A stretch of 14,002 nucleotides of DNA from Patescibacteria group bacterium (GCA_018829865.1 JAHJTR010000125.1:1-14002); one strand, 5' to 3'; positions 7,899 through 13,794 are shown, counted from the first letter of the stretch. Notes: generated by a model not told the origin, from the sequence alone. Numbers and translations are program-made.

Positions 7899-10241
7899 AT
7901 GAAAGACACACAAAATAAAAAAGAACCGAAAATCTCTAATCAACTAAAAAAAATCCCACATTTACCGGGTGTTTATAAAATGCTCGATGAAAAAAATGAG
8001 GTTATTTATGTCGGCAAGGCGAAAGATTTAAAAAAGCGAGTTACCTCATATTTTACTAACAGCAAACAGCAGAGTGTAAAGAATATTCGGATGATATCGC
8101 AGATCAAAAAAGTGGAATTTATTAGCGTAGACAGCGAGCTCGAGGCCATTATGCTGGAAATAAATATGATTAAGGAGCTCAGGCCCAAGTATAATATTTT
8201 AATGAAGGACGATAAAAATTTCGTTTACATCAAAGTGCATCTAAATGAAGATTTCCCTAGAATCTCTTTTTGTAGAAGTGTTGAAAAAGACGGCGCCAAA
8301 TATTTTGGCCCCAAAACATCGGGATTTGCAGCCAAAGAAATTCTAAAACTTTTAAAAAAGATTTTCCCTTATCGGCACTGCCCTTTAAAAATTGAATATG
8401 TTGGGCAGGAGCATAATGACGGTACATTCAAAGCCAAAGTTAAAGGCAATTTTAAACATCCCTGCATCGATTATCATATTAAAAGATGCCCGGGGCCTTG
8501 TATCGGGAAGGGGACTAAAGAGCAATATCAGGATAATATTCAGCAAATAGTGGATTTTTTGGAGGGGAAGACAGAACATGTTTTAGGTTACATTCAACAA
8601 AAAATGATAGAGGCGGCAGCCGAAAAGAAATTTGAAATAGCCGCAAAATTACGAGACAAACTGGGGCAAGTAAATCAGATTTTGGAAAAACAAAAAATCA
8701 CAACGCCAACCGATAAAAGTGTAGACATCATTAATTATGCAATCTCAGGTAAAGATATATTTACTAAAATATTCCAAATTCGCAGCGGCAAATTGCTTAA
8801 CGAAATTGGATTCAGATTGAAAGTAAACGGTCAATTACCGGAGGATAAAGAGGTTATGAGTCGCATTATCAAAGGCTACTATCCGCATGCTGTGAATATC
8901 GCTAAAACAATATTCGTACCGGTTCAACTGGAAGATCAAAAGGTGATAGAGGAATGGATTGGAACTCAAGCCGGTCATAAAGTAAAAATAAATGTGCCTC
9001 AAAAAGGTGATAGTAGCAAACTACTAGAAATGGTTCACAAAAATGCGATTCTATTTGCAGAGAAAGAAAGCGCCTCATTCGAAGGGACTGATGGTAAAAA
9101 AGGAGAAGAGGCACTAAAAAAATTGACCGAAGAACTGAAACTTAAAAAAATCCCCAAAAGAGTTGAGTGCTATGATATATCGCATCTTTCAGGCGAAATG
9201 ACAGTTGGGTCAATGGTAGTTTTCAAAAACGCCTATCCCTCAAAATCAGATTACAGAATATTTAAAATAAAAAATCTTGCAGAAGGAAAAATAGACGATT
9301 ACGCCAGCTTAAACGAGGTTTTATCACGCAGACTGAAATGGCTGACCAAGCATAAATCACCTCAAGGTATAACAATCAGAAAACCGACAAAAAAAGATTT
9401 ATCACTAATCAAGCAAGAACTAAAAACTCAGAAACTCGATTTTGAGGGTTTGGATGAATCGGAAAATATGGTGGCAAAAAAAAATAAAGACATAATCGGT
9501 TTCCTTCGGCTGAAAAAACATATTGAAGGCGCCGTTGAAATGTGTTCCCTATGGGTTGATCCGGAGTTCAGAGGTAAAAAGATAGGACACTCTTTGATGC
9601 AAAAAATCATCGAAAAAACCAAGGCTAAAAAAATCTACATTTTATGTTCAAAATCACTTGAGAACTACTACTCATCATTTGGTTTTGTACCAACTCAAAA
9701 AGTGCCTGATTTCCTCGAAAAGAAACTAAAAATTGTCTACAAAGAGCGTTGCGAACTCAAAAGTGAGGTGGCAACTTATCTGTACGACAAAAATAAATAT
9801 ATTAAGGATAAATCTTTTACAACTAAACCCGATTTAATCATTATCGATGGGGGAAAGGGGCAGCTTTCGTCAGCTAAAAAAGTAATTGATGAGAGCGAAT
9901 TGAATATCCCCATTATCTCAATTGCCAAAAAAAATGAGGAAATATTTTTACCCGGCATTAAAACTCCTATCAATACTGAAAATAAATCACCTCAGCAATT
10001 CCTGGTTCAGAGAATTCGTGACGAAGCACACAGATTTGCGATTGAATTCAATAGAAACCTCAGGATCAAAAAACTAACGGAGTCCAGCCTCGACGGCATT
10101 CAGGGCGTTGGCGAAAAAATTAAAAAGAAACTACTCATAAAATTCGGATCAGTAAGCAATATCAAACAATCCACAGTAGAAGAAATTGGCAAAGTGGTAG
10201 GGGACAAGATAGCCCTAAAAATCAAAAGCAAGCTGACCTAA
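7899..10241 (+). CDS. uvrC: UvrABC excinuclease subunit C with an inserted GNAT-like domain
   Basis: UvrC makes the 3' and 5' cuts around lesions in nucleotide excision repair. The protein is 780 residues, against about 600 for typical UvrC. In order: GIY-YIG nuclease (about 18-98; GVYKM, YVGKA, catalytic-type glutamate in SELEAIMLE); four cysteines C161, C189, C197, C201 that match the iron-sulfur site known in UvrC; UVR helix pair (about 236-264); RNase H-like nuclease with D426 (YDISH), D650 (IIDGGKGQL) and H711 (DEAHRFA); C-terminal HhH pair (731-780). Between D426 and D650 is an extra domain (about 490-630) resembling GNAT acetyltransferases: WVDPEFRGKKIG (552-563) and YYSSFGF (590-596). 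The start is the ATG at 7899 because the open frame upstream (from TTG 7836) lacks UvrC-like sequence. Stop TAA. All nuclease residues are intact, so repair function is likely kept. Confidence 0.96.
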   Translation: MKDTQNKKEPKISNQLKKIPHLPGVYKMLDEKNEVIYVGKAKDLKKRVTSYFTNSKQQSVKNIRMISQIKKVEFISVDSELEAIMLEINMIKELRPKYNILMKDDKNFVYIKVHLNEDFPRISFCRSVEKDGAKYFGPKTSGFAAKEILKLLKKIFPYRHCPLKIEYVGQEHNDGTFKAKVKGNFKHPCIDYHIKRCPGPCIGKGTKEQYQDNIQQIVDFLEGKTEHVLGYIQQKMIEAAAEKKFEIAAKLRDKLGQVNQILEKQKITTPTDKSVDIINYAISGKDIFTKIFQIRSGKLLNEIGFRLKVNGQLPEDKEVMSRIIKGYYPHAVNIAKTIFVPVQLEDQKVIEEWIGTQAGHKVKINVPQKGDSSKLLEMVHKNAILFAEKESASFEGTDGKKGEEALKKLTEELKLKKIPKRVECYDISHLSGEMTVGSMVVFKNAYPSKSDYRIFKIKNLAEGKIDDYASLNEVLSRRLKWLTKHKSPQGITIRKPTKKDLSLIKQELKTQKLDFEGLDESENMVAKKNKDIIGFLRLKKHIEGAVEMCSLWVDPEFRGKKIGHSLMQKIIEKTKAKKIYILCSKSLENYYSSFGFVPTQKVPDFLEKKLKIVYKERCELKSEVATYLYDKNKYIKDKSFTTKPDLIIIDGGKGQLSSAKKVIDESELNIPIISIAKKNEEIFLPGIKTPINTENKSPQQFLVQRIRDEAHRFAIEFNRNLRIKKLTESSLDGIQGVGEKIKKKLLIKFGSVSNIKQSTVEEIGKVVGDKIALKIKSKLT
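9366..9788 (+). other. GNAT acetyltransferase-like domain inserted in UvrC
   Basis: Residues about 490-630 of UvrC begin with ITIRKPTKKDL, typical of a GNAT beta-1/alpha-1 start, pass through a strand GFLRLK, and reach the acetyl-CoA loop WVDPEFRGKKIG. The family pattern R-x-x-G-x-G/A is met except that K561 replaces the first glycine. YYSSFGF then matches the C-terminal GNAT motif with a candidate tyrosine at 591. The tail (VPDFLEKKLKIVYKER) is loosely like that of ArgA-type acetylglutamate synthases. The frame is continuous with both UvrC halves. Whether it binds acetyl-CoA is unknown. Confidence 0.8.
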
Positions 10242-10300
10242 ATGGCCTCGTCATCGGCAGCGTAGCCAATTGCCTTATTCTTAGTGATGAGTTTTTGCCC

Positions 10301-10354
10301 TAAAGTTGGAGCGGAGTTGTACTGTAAAGTTGGAGCGGAGTTGTACTCCGCTTC
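10301..10354 (+). repeat. Palindromic repeat: truncated unit A plus complete unit B in tandem
   Basis: The 23 bases at 10301-10323 are repeated exactly at 10325-10347. The first copy stops just after the palindrome centre; the second goes on to complete it. Unit B has arms GGAGCGGAGT (10332-10341) and ACTCCGCTTC (10345-10354) around TGT, 10 bp with one G-T wobble, preceded by GTT. Confidence 0.9.
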
Positions 10355-10364
10355 ATAACGTTAA

Positions 10365-10387
10365 GGAGCAGAGTGCAACTCTGCTCC
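10365..10387 (-). repeat. Palindromic repeat unit C, inverted
   Basis: Arms GGAGCAGAGT (10365-10374) and ACTCTGCTCC (10378-10387) are a perfect 10-bp palindrome around GCA. The centre reads TGC on the minus strand, matching the TGT/TGC centres of units B and E, so this unit appears to lie in the opposite direction. Confidence 0.9.
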
Positions 10388-10415
10388 AGCTCAGGCTGCA
10401 AGCATTGAAGCAACT

Positions 10416-10437
10416 GTTGGAGCCAAATTGTTCAATT
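10416..10437 (+). repeat. Degenerate repeat fragment D
   Basis: Begins GTTGGAGC like the other units, then diverges into AT-rich sequence (CAAATTG and on) and has no matching second arm. It reads as a decayed or partial unit directly before the E pair. Confidence 0.55.
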
Positions 10438-10483
10438 GTTGGAGCAGGATTGCTATTGTTGGAGCAGGATTGCATCCTGCTCC
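10435..10483 (+). repeat. Palindromic repeat: truncated unit plus complete unit E in tandem
   Basis: The 19 bases at 10435-10453 recur exactly at 10455-10473. As in A/B, the first copy ends at the palindrome centre and the second is completed. Unit E has arms GGAGCAGGAT (10461-10470) and ATCCTGCTCC (10474-10483) around TGC, a perfect 10-bp stem. Confidence 0.9.
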
Positions 10484-10491
10484 CTTTTATA

Positions 10492-10518
10492 GTTGGAGCA
10501 GGGCGCTGGCCCTGCTCC
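10492..10518 (+). repeat. Palindromic repeat unit F
   Basis: GTT followed by arms GGAGCAGGGC (10495-10504) and GCCCTGCTCC (10509-10518) around GCTG, a perfect 10-bp stem. It differs from unit E at inner stem positions on both arms, so pairing is kept. Confidence 0.9.
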
Positions 10519-10546
10519 TTCCAAAGCAAACACAATCAGTAAAACA

Positions 10547-10573
10547 GGAGCATGGCTGTAACCATGCACCAAC
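10547..10573 (-). repeat. Palindromic repeat unit G, inverted and diverged
   Basis: Arms GGAGCATGG (10547-10555) and CCATGCACC (10562-10570), 9 positions with one mismatch, followed by AAC. On the minus strand it starts GTTGGTGC, matching the GTTGGAGC start of the plus-oriented units. The inner pair GT/CA differs from the GG/CC of the others but still pairs. Confidence 0.75.
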
Positions 10574-10742
10574 AAAGTGCGGCTTTTTCAGCGCAGCGTA
10601 AAAACAACATCAGCCCGCAAACAAACCCAAAAACAGCGACCGCAGGAAGCGCCTTTTTGGAGCCAGAAAAACCCATTGCAGTAATCACACAAATAAACTT
10701 TTCGCTTGTAGACGCAAACAAAGCCATTGCTACCAAAAATAA

Positions 10743-10791
10743 GGGGTCCCCGCAAAATGAGAAGAGAGCGAAGCGAACGTATTTTGTGGGG
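10743..10791 (-). terminator. Long hairpin with competing short palindrome; possible minus-strand terminator
   Basis: CCCCGCAAAAT (10748-10758) pairs with ATTTTGTGGGG (10781-10791): 11 bp with one G-T wobble and a 22-nt purine-rich loop. The same CCCC can instead pair with the GGGG just before it (GGGGTCCCC, 10743-10751). On the minus strand the hairpin is followed by ACCCC and then TTATTTTT, which resembles a terminator tail at some distance. It lies downstream of tRNA-Leu on that strand. Function is not proven. Confidence 0.4.
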
Positions 10792-10797
10792 GGAGGA

Positions 10798-10855
10798 GGA
10801 GCAATCGTAAATCGAAAGAATCCCTCCGGGATTCTGAAGATTGGAGACTTGCTCC
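10798..10855 (-). terminator. Nested inverted repeat directly after tRNA-Leu; likely terminator or processing hairpin
   Basis: An outer pair GGAGCAA (10798-10804) and TTGCTCC (10849-10855) encloses a perfect 8-bp inner hairpin, AGAATCCC (10817-10824) and GGGATTCT (10828-10835), with a 3-nt loop. Read on the minus strand it starts 4 bp after the CCA end of the tRNA, and the inner hairpin is followed by TTCGATTT. The T content is modest, so terminator function is moderately supported. Confidence 0.5.
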
Positions 10856-10859
10856 GACG

Positions 10860-10946
10860 TGGTGCCGAAGGAGGGAATCGAACCCTCACGGTATTGCTAC
10901 CACACGATTTTGAGTCGTGCGCGTCTACCAATTCCGCCACTTCGGC
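10860..10946 (-). tRNA. tRNA-Leu with anticodon CAA
   Basis: An 87-nt class II tRNA that decodes UUG. Acceptor GCCGAAG (plus 10940-10946) pairs with CTTCGGC, then discriminator A and an encoded CCA (plus 10860-10862). The anticodon stem CACGA/TCGTG closes the loop CTCAAAA, giving anticodon CAA (plus 10910-10912). A leucine-type long variable arm follows, and the T arm is GAGGG-TTCGATT-CCCTC. The D arm has GTGGCGGAATTGGTAGAC, typical of tRNA-Leu. All stems pair and nothing looks broken. Confidence 0.98.
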
Positions 10947-10964
10947 ATATGTACTTAAATGTAT

Positions 10965-10970
10965 AGTATA
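10965..10970 (-). promoter_or_regulatory. Possible -10 box for tRNA-Leu
   Basis: TATACT on the minus strand ends 18 bp before the mature tRNA 5' end, giving a predicted start about 12 nt upstream. No -35 is recognised. The spacer up to yqeY (10947-11040) also contains a weak hairpin, AATTGG (11008-11013) with CCAATT (11029-11034). Confidence 0.35.
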
Positions 10971-11040
10971 TCTTTTAATTTAAAGCTAGCTTTTGTGAGT
11001 CCATACGAATTGGAACTAGCCATTCTATCCAATTATACCA

Positions 11041-11487
11041 TTAATTAAGAGACTCTCTCACTAAATTGTTAACCATCCCTCCATCAGCTTTGCCTTTTAC
11101 CTTAGGCATTATAGCTCCCATAACCTTTCCCATATCCGCAGGGCCGCTTGCTCCGACTTCAGCTACTGTTTGCTTAACAATTTCCCTTACTTCATCCTCT
11201 CCCATTTGCTCGGGCATGTATTTTTCTAAAACCTCAAGCTCCTTCATTTCCTTCTCAGCCAAGTCATCTCTCCCCCCATCTTTAAACTGAGTAATTGAAT
11301 CTTTTCTCTGTTTAACTTCCTTCTGAATCAAATCCATCACAATCTCGTCGGTCGCCACTTTATCCTTTCCGCTAACCTCAAACTTCATTATTGAATTCTT
11401 TAACATTCTTAGTGCATCTTTCCTAATTGAATCATTATCTTTCATCGCTGCTATTAAATCATCATTGATTTGCTGTTTCATACTCAT
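11041..11487 (-). CDS. yqeY: GatB/YqeY-domain protein YqeY
   Basis: A 148-residue cytoplasmic helical protein of the YqeY family, related to the tail domain of GatB, the tRNA-dependent amidotransferase subunit. Its own cellular role is not settled; tRNA binding is often assumed from the GatB link. Seen: N-terminal MKQQINDDLIAAMK, the family block GGRDDLAEKEMKELEVLEKY (residues 70-89), then PEQM, DMGKVMGAIMP and KGKADGGMVNNLV. The open frame runs 20 residues further up to an ATG 3 bp after the prsW stop, but family members begin at the MSMKQQ position and have about 147-150 residues, so the ATG at 11487 (or 11481) is preferred. A good promoter candidate lies between. Stop is TAA. tRNA-Leu is next downstream on the same strand. 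Confidence 0.93.
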   Translation of the reverse strand: MSMKQQINDDLIAAMKDNDSIRKDALRMLKNSIMKFEVSGKDKVATDEIVMDLIQKEVKQRKDSITQFKDGGRDDLAEKEMKELEVLEKYMPEQMGEDEVREIVKQTVAEVGASGPADMGKVMGAIMPKVKGKADGGMVNNLVRESLN

Positions 11488-11514
11488 TAAGTATTCATTA
11501 AAAAATGTGATCCC

Positions 11515-11544
11515 AGTATAATGGTTTTCATTTATAAAATGCAA
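11515..11544 (-). promoter_or_regulatory. Candidate promoter for yqeY
   Basis: On the minus strand TTGCAT (plus 11539-11544) and TATACT (plus 11515-11520) are 18 bp apart. Predicted start is near 11508, about 20 nt before the chosen yqeY ATG. Its position inside the apparent N-terminal extension of the longer frame supports the shorter start. Confidence 0.45.
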
Positions 11545-11550
11545 CATACT

Positions 11551-12672
11551 CTATCGCTTCTTCTTAAACAAACTTTCTCTCTCAACATATTCCTCTTCCG
11601 TAAACAAAGTCTTCAAAACGCTTGTCGCTCGCGTTAACTCAATATTCTGATATGCCTCGGCGATAAATATGTGGATCACGGGATTTAAAGGATCTCTTTT
11701 AAGCAATCTATCTCCAATCTCGATTACCTCTTTGTACTTGCCTTTGTTAATCCAATGCCCCATAAGCTCAAGTATAACCTCTTCGGCTTTTCGTTCCATT
11801 GTTGATTTTTGCTGAGTCTTTAGCCCGAGCACCAGCCTGCCACCTCTTCTTTGAAGTAGATATAGTATAAAGAGGATGCCCACAGCTATCATCGCAAAGT
11901 TAATTCCTATCATGTCCAAATCGAGCAAAGCATTAAATGAAGCATGAGCAATAATCGCTATCCCAAGACCAGTTAGTAAACTCACAATTTTAAATTGCGT
12001 CTCGCGCGATATTCCAACCAATCCCGCAAATCTATACCTCGTCCCTTTCCAAAAAGCATGTTCACTTAGCGGCTTCGCGAATTTACCAACTCCATAAAAA
12101 TAACCCGCAATTCCCGAGAAAATCAAATGCCCGGCTACTGTCAATGTAGACCTTAATACCACCTGCGCAAACAAATTCCCGAATTCACCTGCCTCAATTG
12201 ATCGCCAGAAATAAATAATATTCTCTGCGAAAGCAAATCCCAGAGCACTAGCCAAACTATATCTAAGTGCATCATTAATCGAAGTAATCTGAAATTTATT
12301 CCTATCAATAACCAGCAACACCGACCATTTAAAAAACTCCTCAAGCACACCAACCATAATTCCCATTATCGCCAATATTGCGGATACTCTAAACGCATCC
12401 CGATTAATATCTAAATTTCCAATAAAGGTTTGATCAAGCAAAAAATCCGTAACCGCCGCCGCAATTTCCCTATAAAAATAAGTCCCCGGATGATAGTAAA
12501 TCCACAAAAACTGAATACCAATCACAATACCCGTACTCAAAAAAACACCAAGCACAAACACAATAAGCAAATTCTTTTTACTTTTAGGCGAAGACTTCTG
12601 TATCTGCCACCACCAAAGCAATGCCGGAATCAGAGCGAGTATCAACACCACGATAAATTTTAATACTTCCAT
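11551..12672 (-). CDS. PrsW-family intramembrane metalloprotease with helical C-terminal tail
   Basis: A 373-residue multi-pass membrane protein of the PrsW/CPBP-like group. In Bacillus, PrsW makes the first cut in anti-sigma factor RsiW; substrates elsewhere are mostly unknown. Seen: about eight hydrophobic segments (residues 4-22, 34-57, 95-122, 137-155, 165-196, 226-249, 256-273) with the family motifs EEFFK (111-115), FAFAEN (146-151), GHLIFS (181-186) and AHASFN (242-247), whose Glu and His residues are the expected catalytic or metal-binding set. After residue 290 comes a soluble, helical tail (GKYKEVIEIGDRLLKRDPLN) that looks like a TPR unit, which may bind partners. yqeY starts 63 bp downstream. 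The small single-TM protein gene lies upstream, behind a strong hairpin. Stop is TAG. Family call is strong; TPR call is moderate. Confidence 0.9.
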   Translation of the reverse strand: MEVLKFIVVLILALIPALLWWWQIQKSSPKSKKNLLIVFVLGVFLSTGIVIGIQFLWIYYHPGTYFYREIAAAVTDFLLDQTFIGNLDINRDAFRVSAILAIMGIMVGVLEEFFKWSVLLVIDRNKFQITSINDALRYSLASALGFAFAENIIYFWRSIEAGEFGNLFAQVVLRSTLTVAGHLIFSGIAGYFYGVGKFAKPLSEHAFWKGTRYRFAGLVGISRETQFKIVSLLTGLGIAIIAHASFNALLDLDMIGINFAMIAVGILFILYLLQRRGGRLVLGLKTQQKSTMERKAEEVILELMGHWINKGKYKEVIEIGDRLLKRDPLNPVIHIFIAEAYQNIELTRATSVLKTLFTEEEYVERESLFKKKR

Positions 12673-12686
12673 AGTCTGCTTATTTA

Positions 12687-12721
12687 TAAGGCCTCCTTTA
12701 CGCTTCGTAAAACAGGCCTTA
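12687..12721. terminator. Strong symmetric hairpin between the small membrane protein gene and prsW
   Basis: TAAGGCCT (12687-12694) pairs with AGGCCTTA (12714-12721), and inside it TTTACG (12697-12702) pairs with CGTAAA (12706-12711) around a 3-nt loop, with a 2x2 internal loop between the stems. It starts 25 bp after the stop of the small membrane protein gene on the minus strand. There is no poly-T tail (TATAAATAAG follows), so it may be a Rho-independent-like terminator, an mRNA end stabiliser or part of the prsW leader. Confidence 0.5.
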
Positions 12722-12745
12722 GCTTCTTAAATATCAATCACAGAT

Positions 12746-13033
12746 CTATTCAAGCGTCTCAACAACGGCCTCTAAATCAGATTCACCGCTAATGCTTCCT
12801 CTAACCTCATCAACTTTAGCATTATAATTTCCCATCTGATCATCATTAGCCATTGTAGTGTCGGTTTCACCGGGAGTCACAGTTATTTCTGCAGTCCCTT
12901 TTAACAGATTTGTCTGAGTTGACAAATAAATAGCAGCGCCAACTATTACGACCACTACTACAGCTACTATTATCCACTTAAGCTTTCCACTATTTGGAGT
13001 GTCAGGGCTCAAAGATGGCATTGATTCATTCAT
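12746..13033 (-). CDS. Small single-pass membrane protein of unknown function
   Basis: A 95-residue protein that I do not recognise. The first 16 residues are polar (Ser, Pro, Asn). Residues 19-40 form one clear membrane helix rich in Val and Ile (WIIVAVVVVVIVGAAIYL), preceded by lysines K17 and K19. The remaining 55 residues are polar and acidic with many Thr, Asp and Glu, and no cysteine. The positive side at the N-terminus predicts N-in, C-out topology. The start is the ATG at 13033; an internal ATG at residue 5 is also possible. It lies 77 bp after the FNR-type reductase gene and before prsW. Stop is TAG. Its length, clean TM and good start support a real gene, but there is no homology evidence. 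Confidence 0.7.
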   Translation of the reverse strand: MNESMPSLSPDTPNSGKLKWIIVAVVVVVIVGAAIYLSTQTNLLKGTAEITVTPGETDTTMANDDQMGNYNAKVDEVRGSISGESDLEAVVETLE

Positions 13034-13063
13034 TTTTTTGTTTTTATAAATATAATTTCCTAA

Positions 13064-13092
13064 ATCTTACTATTATCCTTTATCGAAATCAA
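13064..13092 (-). promoter_or_regulatory. Weak promoter candidate for the small membrane protein gene
   Basis: On the minus strand TTGATT (plus 13087-13092) and TAAGAT (plus 13064-13069) are 17 bp apart. The -10 matches consensus at four of six positions. It would give a leader of about 20-25 nt, AT-rich, with AGGAAA early in it. Confidence 0.3.
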
Positions 13093-13110
13093 CTAAACAC
13101 TCTTATTCAA

Positions 13111-13794
13111 CTAAAATTTTTCATAAAAAATCCGATCAATCCCCATATCACCCAAAAGTTGCTTTATCTGATCTATCATCTCGCCATTGCCACATAAATA
13201 ATAATCTCCACCATTATACTCACTAAAAAGGTCCAAGTGATCCGTTATTCGCCCCTTAAGCCCATCATAAGTATCATTTTCAGGTTTCGTAAGCGAAATA
13301 TAATAATCAAAATCAGAAAAAGTCTCTTTATATTTTTTTAGGAGGTCTTCGTAATATATATCTTTTTCATGCCTAAGCCCCCAAAAAAGGCGTACTGTTC
13401 GTTTACTGTTTTTAAGAATATTTAAGAAGGACAAAAAGGGGACTATACCAGTACCCGTACACATCATAATAATCGGAGTCTCCCTCTCCTGAATAAAAAA
13501 TTTACCCGATGGACCGACAAACTCAACTTTATCTCCTTCTTTAAGCTTATTCAGGTAACCACTTCCTCTTCCACCCTCAACTATCTTAACAATCATTTTA
13601 AACTCAAGCGTCTCGCTATTATAATCAGCCACCGAATAAGCCCTATAACAGGTAGCCGGCAAGCCATCATCAATTTTAATAGTAACAAATTGCCCCGGCA
13701 CAAAATTAAACTCATCAGCCGCAATTAATGTGAATTCCTTCACATCATGCGTTAATTCAACAACTTGTTTTATTCTAGCATTATTCCCCATCAT
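13111..13794 (-). CDS. FNR-type FAD/NAD(P)H oxidoreductase
   Basis: A 227-residue flavoprotein of the ferredoxin-NADP reductase superfamily, passing electrons between NAD(P)H and a carrier or flavin. Seen: FAD-binding barrel with RAYS (residues 51-54; the R-x-Y-S flavin motif), GGRGSGYL (74-81) and GPSGKF (94-99); NAD(P)-binding domain with TGTGIVPFLS (113-122), LFWGLR (136-141) and YLCGNGEMI (199-207); C-terminus YEKF, a family-like end. There is no attached 2Fe-2S domain, so an outside partner is needed. It starts with a double ATG inside the last codons of the fumarase gene (14-bp overlap), which implies tight coupling. Stop is TAG. Possible roles include a ferredoxin or flavodoxin reductase or a quinone or dihydroorotate dehydrogenase electron subunit; the sequence alone does not decide. 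Confidence 0.88.
   Translation of the reverse strand: MMGNNARIKQVVELTHDVKEFTLIAADEFNFVPGQFVTIKIDDGLPATCYRAYSVADYNSETLEFKMIVKIVEGGRGSGYLNKLKEGDKVEFVGPSGKFFIQERETPIIMMCTGTGIVPFLSFLNILKNSKRTVRLFWGLRHEKDIYYEDLLKKYKETFSDFDYYISLTKPENDTYDGLKGRITDHLDLFSEYNGGDYYLCGNGEMIDQIKQLLGDMGIDRIFYEKF

Larger units (their letters stand above)
10242..10862. other. Gene-free island of palindromes and hairpins between uvrC and tRNA-Leu
   Basis: About 620 bp without a convincing gene and visibly richer in G+C than its neighbours. It holds the palindrome array (10301-10577), a less structured stretch (10578-10742), a long hairpin with an alternative fold (10743-10791) and a nested inverted repeat (10798-10855) that ends 4 bp from the encoded CCA of tRNA-Leu. 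A weak terminator for uvrC may lie at 10250-10296 (TCATC pairing with GATGA, inner GGCA with TGCC, then GTTTTT). Open frames on both strands here run into the tRNA in the way known from spurious tRNA-Leu translations, so I do not call them genes. Confidence 0.7.

Noticed and set aside
10238..10357. Minus-strand open stretch of about 40 codons ending LITKNKAIGYAADDEAI, where the 24-bp repeat adds exactly 8 codons
   Set aside because: No ATG, GTG or TTG start in frame and it is made largely of repeat sequence; it could be a gene remnant but nothing confirms that.
10301..10573. CRISPR array
   Set aside because: Units are palindromic with changing stems, vary in orientation and spacing, and lack regular unique spacers.
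10536..10940. 134-codon open frame, minus strand, with a hydrophobic C-terminal part
   Set aside because: Its first 27 residues are the well-known false translation of a tRNA-Leu gene, it crosses two hairpins and a palindrome unit, and it would use a TGA stop unlike all other genes here. An internal ATG giving 63 hydrophobic residues is possible but unsupported.
10552..10983. 143-codon open frame, plus strand
   Set aside because: It runs through the tRNA in antisense and contains the familiar GGNRTLTVLLPHDFESC false translation; the rest overlaps palindromic repeats.
10947..11040. Possible second tRNA or tRNA-like element on the minus strand (GGATAGAATGG, TTCCAATTC)
   Set aside because: No acceptor stem or anticodon arm can be formed.
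11488..11547. 20-codon N-terminal extension of YqeY from the ATG 3 bp after prsW
   Set aside because: YqeY proteins start at the position of the ATG at 11487, and a promoter candidate lies in this stretch. Coupling to prsW at 11547 cannot be fully excluded.
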